DNA from: Elysia marginata
Lineage: Eukaryota > Mollusca > Gastropoda > Plakobranchidae
Assembly: GCA_019649035.1 (NCBI GenBank)
Contig: BMAT01001742.1
Location: forward strand, 121,561-185,560
DNA length: 64,000 nucleotides
Reading direction: 5' to 3'
Shown here: in pieces, positions 13,101 to 25,100 of the stretch
How the letters are laid out: every line of letters starts with the position of its first letter
Numbering within the stretch: position 1 is the stretch's first letter
Translations under genes and position numbers: made by a program
Notes under the pieces: generated by a model
Seen by the model: the letters and a program-made list of their open reading frames with translations, nothing else
Told to the model about the DNA's origin: nothing
The model's database searches: none

Positions 13101-16100
13101 AAAGTTTACAGTAGAACCCGTGAATAGGGTTCTTGTAAAATGTTGCTAAAAACAGGTCTTGTAATAGGGTGTCTTAGTTCGAGGTTAAATTACTATACTT
13201 ATTCAAGAAGACATCCTCAAATTTAAAGTCACATAAGAGGGGTGGTCTTTTGTTGAGAGGGTCTTAATGGAGGGCTTTCACTGTATATCTAAAAAGGCCC
13301 AATAAAAATACATGTTTTTTTCTCGTAATAATTGGAAGACAAAATAGTTTAAAAGCGATGATACAAAGCATCAGATGATTGGATGAGAAAACTTGTGATG
13401 AGTTCTGATTCAGGTTTTTTTTTTTAAATCATTTTAGTTTTATTCTTTTCTCTGAATATATTTTTGTTGTCATCTGTATCAAGGGATGTAGGAAAACTTA
13501 CCTTCATACGCTTTTTTTCCTTTGATTGTCAAAAATTAACATTTTCTGTATAATTTTTAATTTTTTTCCCCTTCTAATCTACAGGAAGACAATTGACTTT
13601 CTCAAGTTTTTGCTTTTTGAGCACATGTTTTGGGTGACAATGGCCATCATATTCATCACTGGAGTAACTCGAATCAACATTTTTTCACTCATTTATGTTA
13701 TTGCTGTTTTCTGCTTCATGTGGTTTGGGAAAGAGTTTTTCCTAAAACCCCTCCGATCTCTTCTCAAAATGTGAGTTGGATTTATGCATGATTTAATGTT
13801 CTGATCATATCTTCTGTGAGTACAACTGGATTGGTAATTGGCACTACCATCCATTTCTAGCCCCTGCAAGGCTCCTGGACTGTGCTTAGTTTATTAAATG
13901 AAGATTTGATCAATCTTTTGTGATAGCTACATCATTTGTCTTTTTTTTTCTTTTAACATTTATAAACATTTTGGCGAACATGCTCTGAAATCGTACATTT
14001 TTCAATCATGCAAGAAACATTTACAAGGGGCGTTGTTTCTTTGCTTTTTTTCCCATTTTTCCCGCTAGTTTGATTCTGATCCGTATACTATCACAGCAAA
14101 GTAGCAAGTCAAAGTGGCACACTATCAAAATCTGTATGTGTACTGAAACTAATAAGTCCATGAAAACTTCTGAATTTGCAAGGGGAATGACCAACAAGGG
14201 ACAGACAGACACATACTTTCCTTTTCGCACAGCTGTTCTGTGTAGGTTTAGCCTTCTGTTACTGGTACGCATCCTCAGCCTTGGCTGCTTTCAACATCAG
14301 TAAACAGAAGACTATCTAAATGTTTAGTTCTAGTATTTTTATGTAAGCCTTATTCTAAAACACACTTTTTGGTCTCAATGAGATCGTTATATTGATGAAT
14401 TAGTTGGAAATGAAAGTAAGTTCTAGGTCAAAGATATGCTGTCTCTAGGTCTACATGTCTATGTACTAGAATCTAGTTTCTACATTTTTACAAAGATTTT
14501 ACATCTAGATCTTGTTTCTACACAAATAATGGTTACTAAAAGTCCAGATCTAATATTTAAATGTCTTCTAAAAATCCTAGATCAAGATCTAAATAAACCC
14601 TCTCTACTTAGATGTCTTTGAGATTTTCTTAGCACACCACATCAAATTTTATGTGGCAGTCAAGGGGTTACTTATGAAGTTTAGTAAATTTCAGAGTAGT
14701 ATAATTGTAAATTTCAGTACAGCAAGACTTTAACATCTCATGCGTTAAAGTACTTGTATCATCCTACAAAGTTTATGCAAAAAAATTTTCACGTTTTTTC
14801 AGTTGTATGGTGATTTGTCTATAATTGCCTTTTTTTTTCAGGTGGAACTTACTTACAGGATACTGTGTGTTTGTTCTCTTCTGCAAAACAGCGTTACAGG
14901 TATTCAATATTGCTTTTACATTCTTTAAAGAATTTGGGAAAAGATAGACCCATCAGAACGTTGGTTGTTCTTTGTTTTTCCCTCATGAACACATACTTTT
15001 TGTCAGTAAAATACAACATGTATTGCTCTTTAAAAAAGGCAGCATTTATTTTTAGAACAAATTTAAAATCACACAAGTATCATTGGATTATTACATCTAC
15101 ACTATCAATAAAAACATGGAGGTAGGCCAAGCTTGTCTCCTTAAGATGATATTGCTCTTGACTTGTTTATGTTTATCTGTCTATGTGGCTTATTAAATTA
15201 TCTCCCTTAAGAAGATAAAATCATTTATCCTCTCTAGCTTGTGGGCTGTGTTTATGTTGAGGACCTTGTGGATCATGGCCAGTGCTGGCTGGTGCAGACG
15301 TTTGGAGTCAACTGTTTGCTCTCTCGAGCTGAGCAACCAGCAAGTAAGTTTTTTTTCTTCTAACCCTTTCTTCAAAATATTTACAGCCTGGAACAATCAA
15401 AGTTAAGTATCTGCAGTGGAAATCTACGGGAGATAGTGCAATTTGGTTGTCCTAGACATCTTTACAGTTAAAATTGATGTGATTTGAACCAAAGCCATAT
15501 GTATAAATTTACAAAAGGCACTCAAAACTGGTGATAGATTTGGAAATGTATTTTTAGTAAAGAAAAGAGATAACTTAAAGTAATAAAATTGTAGGATTTG
15601 AAATATTACGTACTTGAGAACTTATTCAAATAACAGCAAGCTCTTTGAAACACAAAAAAATTAATGTTTTTTTAAAATACAATTTTAAAAATGTGTCTGG
15701 TAAAAATAGTGTGTCTTTTACAGAATATTTTATGTGCAATTGTACCCACTTACAATGCAGTGTTCTGTTGAATTGAACACATAAATTCCTTCAGAGCTGC
15801 ATGGTTCTCTGACATTACATGTTGCCTTTTCATATCATGTTGCGCTATGAGCAATGGAGCAGTGTACTTTCTCTTTTGATCTGCTTGTCAGGAATTTATT
15901 ACCAAGTAGCCTTAGAATACCCATTCGGCATAATTCAGTAATTGCTTGTCATCACACGCTCTTCACCTCCTTTTATTTTCCATTGATATAAGCTTTCAAA
16001 GAACATAAAGCAGTTGTGGTAACTGCCATCTTGCAATGAGTACAATCAACTCCTGCAAATCATTTTACAGTGTTGCATTTTTACAGACAAGGAGTTTAGA

Positions 16101-19100
16101 GATTTTAAGTAGGAAGAATATGTCTTTGAATTTGTAGGGTAAATAAAAGAAAATTCCATTACCAGAAGCAGAAGAGATTGATCTAGAGTACCTGAATAAG
16201 TTAAAGCACCTAGAGCACTGTATGGGATCATGCTGTATAAAGTAAAAAAAAATTGAGCAGAGAAAGCTTATTTAGTATCATATTTGATTAGTATGTGTTG
16301 TCTTTAGAGAAAGAAATGACTTGAACCTGTTATTTCATCTCTTTGTGACCAGATGTGGCTTCTCAGTGCCCTGTGGAAAAAGATGACAGTGGCATGGCCT
16401 GGGATGTAGTCTGCTTGGTCTTCTTGTTGTTGCAGCGCCGCATTTACTCCTCTCACTACTTCAGACATGTTGTGGACACCATTCAAGCTCAAAATGGTCT
16501 AGTTTCAAAGTAAGCTCAAGCTGCACATGAAATGTTCCATAAGCAGAAATCTTTAAAATTTTTAAATGTTAGGTAAGAAAGTGGGATGGAACATAATTAA
16601 AAATATTTTTTTCCTTTTTTTCCAATAGGAGTATCACAGTCTATCAATATCTTATTCATTTTTTTCTTTAGGTTTAAATAAAATTTTGATGTCTGCAAAT
16701 TTTCAGGGGTGCAGAGCTGATCAACCGTATTTTGATACGTGAGGTGAACAAGCAAAATGAATTGGAGAAAAAAGTGCTTGTCCATATTAAAGAGCAGATG
16801 AAAGCTTTGAAGAAAAAGCAGGCCAGTTTGAAAAAAGACTTCAAAGAACCAGAGGAACATTTCCAAGGTAAATGAACGACTAGGCTAGTTTACAATTTCC
16901 AATTAGATTTTTGTATATCTGTGTTTACTTGCGTTTTGTAAAGCCTTAAAATAAATTAGCACATTCAAGGCCATACTGCCAAGTTCAAACTGCAGTATTA
17001 TGCTCTTTATACCTTTGTCCAAAATTGCTAGCAGAAGCATTCTTATATTCACACAAATGTCAAGTTCACTGTATAAATCCAAATCTTTATAAAAGCGCAT
17101 GAAATTTCCTCTTATGTAGACCTGCTACCTGAACATTTGGGCAGAAATGAAATTTGGTTTTGCAGTTCACAGAACCTCAGTTTTCAAAAGGTCTTCTCAT
17201 GTAGGCAGAGAGTCTGAAAATATATTCTCAAAACGTTTGTGCCACCTAAGCAATTATTTTCTTTTCATGGGTAGCAACTTTTTCTTTTTTTTTATTACTA
17301 TAGATACAGATTTTAATCCTTTGACTTCTGTATATTATAAGTTCCTTCCTGCACTCTTGTTTCCATGTGTATTATATTTTCTCTGGTTTTACCTCTTCTT
17401 GTCAGTGTTTTCTTGTTAAGAGATGGAAACTAAATTTGGCTTTGGTTGTCAAATGTGTATCTCATGGAGCTCCAAGTTTAAATGTAAAGGAAGCGAAAAG
17501 TCTTCATTTGTTGTTGTTATTGTTGCTCAGATTTACTTGGTTAGGGTGATGAGCCTGAGCTTGTTACAATTGAAAAACTGGAATAGCTTAAGAAAAAAAG
17601 TATGTGGAGAAAAATAAACTTAATAGTCCTCTCTGGCATCCTTAAAAGATTGCCAGTAACTAATTTGCAGAGCAAGTAAAACTTAATATCAACAGTAACA
17701 TTTTAGCCATTTCACTTGTACAGCTACAAGCTTTCAAAGACAGCAATATTAAACTTTTGACCCCTATAGTAAGTTGAGAGTTTCAGATTTTATTATTTTT
17801 TTCACTGCCATTTCTTTGCAATCATGATTTTGTTTTCAATGGAGCCTATTGGTGTTAAAGGGTAGTCTTCATAATGTTGTCTTTTTATGTACATTTTTTT
17901 TTTCAAGTTTTATTGCATTTTTATTGATTTTTCAATTCTGAAGAATAAAAAGGGGGAAATAAAAAATTCATAGAAAAAGTTTGAAATTATAAAGCAAAAG
18001 CAGTCTCATCCATTCTACTTATCACATAAATTGCTGGTGAGTGATGTTTTGTTGTTTTCTGAAACTGTGAAGGTTTTTGTTTTAGCAGTAAGAGAAAGTT
18101 GCATGCATAAATATTATCAATTTTTTTACTTTCTTTATGATATCACAAGAAGCTACTCGTTTTGAACAACAAGAAAAACATGCTTTCATTTTTTAAACAT
18201 GTTTTAGTGTTGTACTTAAAACTAAGTTTGTTTATATGGTACAATTCTGTCTCTTTCTCTTATCAGCTATTCGTGCTGGTGACTACTACCTGTTTGAAGA
18301 AGATGTGACCTCCAAGTTTAGTGCAGGGAAAGCTCCAACCTCTCTGGACATTGGTGCAGAGAAAGGCTCACCTGAAGCTCCAAACCCATTACAAGTATGA
18401 GATTAATCTTTGTTGTCTGAGAGCTTCATTCGCAAATTTTTGCTTGCCTATATATGTCCTGCTTCTACTATTCATTTATTGATTCATTTTATGCACTTTT
18501 CCTCATAAAAAAATTTTAGTGCTATTTCTGCAATTTCTTTTTGGGGACCAAGTTGAGACAAGGGTTAAAGTTTTATACTCAGGATATGTTCCTGATTTGT
18601 GTATTATCTAAAGATAGCANNNNNNNNNNNNNNNNNNNNNNNNNNNNNNNNNNNNNNNNNNNNNNNNNNNGGTATGTTGATAATGGCAGGACTTGAAATA
18701 TATTGAAAGCTTATATCTGTGCACTTTACAGACAGCCATTGAGTAGTGCTTTAAAATCTGGCCCATATTTTTTCTGCAGTGGAATGGCCTCTCAGGGAAA
18801 ATCTTGAGTGTGCAATTTATAGAGGAAGATGTCGAGCAAATTTAGGGACATTCTTCAAATTTTTCTTTCATTACATGGTTGGGGCTTTTTCTTGATTTCA
18901 ATCTGTTTTTTTGTTTTCTCTCTTGAGATGTTGTAAAGTGGATGGGTTGGGTTCCGTTTGCTTTTTTCATAGAGGGTGAGAGTTCTCTGTTCTCTTCTGT
19001 TTTCAAGAGTGTCCGTTTCTGCTTGTTTGTGTAGTTCTTTGATTGGCGTTGATTCGATGGCTCCAAGGACTATCCTGAGATTCTGATTCTGTGTCTTGGA

Positions 19101-22100
19101 AAGGGATGTAAGGTTGGATGTTGCTGCTGTACTCCAGGCAGGTGATGCATATTCCATGACTGGTCTGATGTAGCCTTGATAGACCTGCCTCAGTATTTTC
19201 GAGTTTGCTCCCCACTTGGTGCTAGACAGTTTTTTCATAATTTGGGACCTGCGTATGGCTTTTTGGTTGATCTTCTGGATATGTGGTTTCCAGGTGAGCC
19301 GCTTATCGAGTGTGATTCCCAGGAAGGTTGGGGTATCCTCTGTCGGTAGGGGTTGGCCGTTCATGGTCAGGGTGACGTCACGTTCTTTGGTCTTCAGTGA
19401 GAATTTGGTGGTTACTGTTTTATTGAGATTGATTGTAAGTCCCCAATCCTGTGACCACTTGAAGACCTTATCTACTGTTGCCTGGACTCCGACTTTTGCT
19501 GTAGTTGTGTATTCAGCGGTACTCCAGATAGCGAAATCGTCTTCATGCAGGGTGTGCTTCACATATGGGGTGATTGCTGATGTGATATTATTTATATACA
19601 CAAGGAAAAGTGTTGGTGAGATGGCACTGCCCTGTGGCACTCCTTCTTTCATTATTACTTGCTTGCTATAGTATTTGCCATCAAGTTTGACTCTAGCTGT
19701 TCGGTTGTGTAGAAAGTTTGAGATCCATTTGTACATGGTGCCTTGGATGTTTGACTGTAAATTTGAAGAAAACCAAGATCTGCTGTGGCAAACTGACAGG
19801 TATGAGTCCCTGAAATTAGCTGAGAGCCCTTGGGAGAACAACAAAGTAAGCATCTCCTACACCATACCAGGAATTGAAAGGAAAAATGAGGAAGACATCA
19901 ACAATCTGAGAGTGAAGACACTAGAGCATATAGACAACACATACCCTCATGACACTTGGACACACATATACACAGACCGCTCCTCAGACAACATGAAGGC
20001 AGGAGGCGCTGGGATCCACATCTGGCACTCTGACGGTTCAAAAGAAGACATAGCCAAGGCAACAGGATCCATCTGTTCAAACTTCAAAGCAGAAGTGATA
20101 GCTATCAAGACAGCCTTAGAACACATACAAGCAAACCAAGACAACTCAGGCGAGGAACAAAAATACATAATATTTTGCGACTCCCAAGCTGCACTCCAAA
20201 GCTTAGAACAGACTCCTACAGACCAACTATCAGAAGCTATGGCTCCTCTCTTAAAACAGAACATGGAATTCCAATGGATACCATCACACTGCGGAATCCC
20301 TGGGAATGAAAGAGCAGACAGGTTGGCAAAAGAGGGAAGCAAACAGGACCAAACAACCGAGTCATTTTCCTATCAAGAGGTCAAATCTGTGATCAAAGGA
20401 ATTTACTCAGAAAGGTGGAAGGCAGAGAACACCAACTACAGCTTCAAAAGGGATATGATGCACCAACTCCCTAGAAAAGAACAGTGCACAATTTTCAGAT
20501 TAAGAACGGGCCACTGCCAACTACGAGCACACCAGTACAGACTGGGAACCAGCCAAACCTCTATGTGTGAATGCGGTACCTCTCGGCAAACAGTCAACCA
20601 CCTTCTCCAAGACTGCCCTCTCTACACCAACGAAAAAGGAAAACTCTGGCCAGAAAACCCCGACGTTGTCCAAAAGCTGTGGGGAAATGAAGACGACCTT
20701 CTCCTGACAACACAATTCATCGAACAGACGAGACTATCTGCATGACTGAGGAACGCTGAAGAAGAAGAAGGGACATTCTTGATGAAGCTCAATAAATTGT
20801 TATTTCCATTATCAGTAAACAAGATTCATATATGGCGTAATGGCTGATTCTGAAATTAACTTGCACGGCACTAGAATTTGTTCTCTGTCAAGAAAAACTT
20901 TAAACTCTCCGCACCATCTCTTCCCTGATTTTTATTTTGAATTGCAATTTAACTGCAATGATAAGAATACAAACTATACAGGTTTGTCACTTTTTCATTT
21001 GTATATGCCAGTGAATCATTACTTAAATTATTTTTTACCTCACTTCATGTGTCCGATAGTTTAATGGACTGTTCAAGATTTCACAAATGAACATGCAAGC
21101 AGCATCTGTCTATTTCCTTGGTTTTCTGACCTCTTTATTGTAACGGTCAACATTCTGGCGCTCAACATTCTGGAATGTTGTTCTCCCATCTGTCTGCCTC
21201 TGCTTCTTTCGTCATGTACTGCTCACTGCAGAAATATCTAGGCAAGCCCTAAAGGTTTTATAATATGGCCATACTATTTTAGGTTGGTTTTCTTGAAAAG
21301 GGTCAACAGGTATTTGCTAGGCACAATGGCTTCTAATAATCTGTTTTGAACTTCATCATTTTTATATGATCTTTGATTTTAAAAACATCTCATTTCAGAT
21401 GGAATTTGCTTGATAGATAGTAGTAGTTTAAGAGTTTTTGTGGAAACACTGTTGGAGCTTATGAGTGCTCGAAATTGATATCAAATAGGTGTGGTAAATA
21501 AGGATTGAGGATAAGTTGTGCAGGATTACAATGTATCAAATGACTATATTCATCTGATATTTTGAAAAATTAAAAAATAACAAGTATTCTTAAGCTGTTG
21601 TAAATATTGATACAAGACATACTTATTTTTAAAGTGTTATGTTGTTTTTTTTAATGCAAAGTTCTGAACTTTTTTTATTCTCAAGTTCAAACGCAAATTA
21701 CAGAAAAAATAGTCTTTCAAGTAAGACATAAAAATCATGAATTAATGCTGTTAAGTTGGTAAACAGATCTGAAATTTTATTCACATAGCTAAAACTAAAA
21801 TGGGAGCTATATTTAAAATTTTCAATTGAAAAAAAGATTTGTAGGTTGTTTTTTTTTTTTTCAATAAAATTGATGGTGGAAACAATCCAGCCAACCAGCC
21901 AAGCTTTGTGTGTAGCAAATGAAAATATTTCTATAATTTACTTCTGCTTAAATTCTAGCCTCCCTCTCCAAACTACTGTTTTTTACCCGCCTCTTTGCAC
22001 TCCCACTTTATGTCTCTCTCTGTCCGTCTGTCCCTCTCACTCTCTCTGTCTGTCTCTCTTTCTTTCTCTGACTTTCTCTCCTTTTTTTTACTCTTGCACA

Positions 22101-25100
22101 AACTTCTATCATCCCTCTTTTATTCCTTCCCATGCCATCTATCACCCCTTCTCTAAATTCCCTCATTTTTTTTTTACTTTCATAACTCATGGATTATCCT
22201 CATCGCCTTACCTTTTCTCTTTTTTCTCCGCTGCTATTAATAATGTATTTTCTTTTGATCACCAAGTTGATCAACACTGCCCATGATCAGGATATGGAGG
22301 CAGCGGTTTCTAGTTATGACAAGTCCCAACAGGTGATTTATTAGTTCAATTTAATGCAATTTACCTGAAAAGCTATAGCTTGCAATGTGATAAGCAAACA
22401 ACAAATTACATAATTCTCAAAATAAGCCATTGGAAATCTCAGATTAAGGGGATTCAATTTGTGTAAATTCCTGCAAGTAATCAGTTTTATTTAAGTTTCA
22501 ATTTTCTGCTTTATGCTTTATACTAGTATTTCTCTTTCACTCTGCTCTCAATTACACAAACAAGCACAATGTCTATAGGAGCCAAAGACTCTTCTTTGGG
22601 GGTTTTAGGAAGGCAGCTCAATGAGTGATTATGTTTTGGAGAAGATGCATTAAGTTTAAATGATCAATTCAGATTTAGCAAGACCAAGTAGTAACAAGAA
22701 ACTATGTAGCGATATTTTATTTTTGAGAATTTTAAACCGTTGCTTTGTTTTGGAAGGTTTTCTATGTAACCCAATGCTTTTCAAAATTTTTTAATTGTTA
22801 TTTCATCAAAAGTATTGTGAGCCATGGTTTGAGTATTAAGGATGTGTAGCATTTGATGAGCGGAGTTGTAGAGTTTTGACATTTAAGGATATTGGATCGT
22901 TTGAGTCCTACTCAGACACAGTGAAAAAAAATAGTTTGATATCTTTATCATAGGCGAGGTATTGCATTTGGAAGATAATGAATCATTGAGACTCATTCTT
23001 AACCTAGAAGTGTCGCATGTTAATATTTGCGTCATAATTTCCTTTAGCTTTAGTGCTGAAAATAAAATGCCCGATTATAGGCCGAAGTTATCAGCCGGCA
23101 GACATTTTGTAAGTTAAGCAAAAGCAAGGAAAATTTATGAAGATTGAAATTACAAAAAATATTAAGAAATCTGGGACCAAATCTCTTGTCATTTCCAATT
23201 ATCATATCAGATTTTAATGGTTGCAATGGACTATGAACTTTCAACATACCAAAACATACCTTTTCAAAATTAGAAACTTTGATGTTAAATGCTAATTTTT
23301 TCAATTTGAACACAAGTCAAATCATTTTCAGTATTCTTTAGCTATCAAAGAAATGTTTTACATTGTTTAACACTGTACTTTGTACTTTTCAAGGGAACCA
23401 AGCCAGAATCCCCAACCCCTGAGGATGGTAAAAAAGAAGCCGAGGAAGAGGAGGAGACTGAACCCCCAAGTAATAAAAAGGATGAAATAGTGGAAAAAAA
23501 AGAAAGGGTTTCACTAGAGTGATACAGGATAGGGATTTGCATAACTGTTGATATGAAAAGAAATAGTATGAGTTGCAATCATTCCAGGTTTGTTATATAT
23601 CAGATTTGGCTAAGAGATTTTACTGGGTGTTCAAACAAGTTGTGTATTTGAACTTTTTTATTCATTTATTTTTCTATGTGTATATGTAAGGTTCATTTTG
23701 GCTACAAAAAAAAAAAAAAATTGTAATGGTTTGCAATTAATCTTTATCCAATTGAAATTCATATGTGAGGATACTATTTCCTCTTGTAAAAACATTTCAG
23801 TGATCATGAATAATCAATTTTTCTGGCAAAAGGTCACTTAAATTGGTGAATACAGGCCCAGTTGGAGCCTCCTATGAAGGGAAAAATTATTTATAAAATT
23901 TCCAGAGTATTTTTTATTGATACTTTCCTGTAAATCTTGGCCTGGGCATCTGCATGTACAGCTTACCTTATTTTGCACAGCAAATCTTTAAACATTGGGG
24001 GCAAGAGTACTTTTCTTGCATTGAATACTATATATTTTGTCTCCAGCTGTTGGAAAACTGCGAACATTCCTCAACTTTTTGTGCACCCTCTGGTACAGCA
24101 TCGTCGACTGGATCATACGTACCTGTAACAGGATATCTCGTAACTATCGTCTGGTTGCCAAGAAGCTTAGTATTGACCTTGTTCAGGAAAAGCGCAAGAT
24201 CGTGGTATGTGGAGGCTGCAACCCATCCTTTTGTGTCATGAATCCTACATCACTGTAGACACCTCCAAACTTCCTTTGCCTCCTAGCTTTAATTGATGCC
24301 AAGTTTGACCTGTTGATACATTAGTATTACAAATCTTCTCCCTTGAGCCTAAGGGGCGGTGGCATAGTATATGCTGCTAGGTTCAATCGGAAGGTTTAGC
24401 AGCATAGTTCTATTGCATATGCAAATCCAAAATATTCATTTGTTTGTGTCAAGATTTGACTACCACAAATGGGATGTGAGATAAAAAGGCAAATAGGTCT
24501 CGCATAACCCTAATCAAGATGCGAAAATTATTTTTTTCATTACCTTTAATCGTTATTAAAGAGCTTTTAAAAAATCCATGTATTTCTATTGAAATTTGAC
24601 TTTTGTTCTTATTTTATGGGAATACTTTATACTTAATAATGTTGAATGGATGCTGGTTTTTTTTAAACATTTCCTTCCATTAGATTTACATGTACATGAA
24701 CTGTACCTTTTAGCATTGTAAAGTTTTGTAGTGCATTGAAAGAATTTTCGAATTATACAGATGTCTTGTCACACAATTACTACAAATCATTTTTTTCCGC
24801 AGTGTTAAAATAATATTTTAAAAAAGCTGTGCCATGGTCAATTGACTATACAAAGGTTGTTTACTAAATGGAAAAAATTTGTTTTTATTCTTTTCAGTCT
24901 TCAAAACTTCCCAGCACCGAGGCATCGGGAACAGAGCTTGTACGCGACCCTGTTGTGTAAGTCTTTATTTTATACCTTTTAAATTTTTTAAAAGACACCT
25001 CAACAACAACTAAAGGACAACTTTCATGCAATGATTTATATAGTAAGTGCATTCCATGGGTGTTTTATGCTTGTTTAGTGTAGAGTGAGTGGAGCAATCA

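Larger units (their letters stand above)
18844..20780 (+). mobile_element. I/Jockey-type LINE with 5' inversion (twin priming), with target duplications
   Basis: The 12-bp repeat AGGGACATTCTT at 18844-18855 and 20769-20780 is the target-site duplication. The 5' part of the element (about 18856-19758) is inverted and encodes reverse transcriptase on the minus strand. The 3' part (about 19759-20768) is on the plus strand, encodes RNase H and ends in a GAA-type tail. A 12-bp match at both the left edge (18851-18862, inverted) and the internal junction (19759-19770) marks the microhomology used to join the two cDNAs. The element lacks everything 5' of the RT fingers/palm. Confidence 0.92.
18395..22290. 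other. Intron 17, carrying a LINE insertion
   Basis: Contains a 51-bp assembly gap (18620-18670), the twin-primed LINE (18856-20768) and a CT-rich tract near 22005-22085. Otherwise AT-rich and non-coding. Confidence 0.7.

Noticed and set aside
19216-19671. 151-residue plus-strand open frame
   Set aside because: It is the antisense shadow of the LINE reverse transcriptase.
21846-22286. 146-residue open frame
   Set aside because: It runs through a CT-rich low-complexity tract and has no domain; it also overlaps the acceptor region of exon 18.
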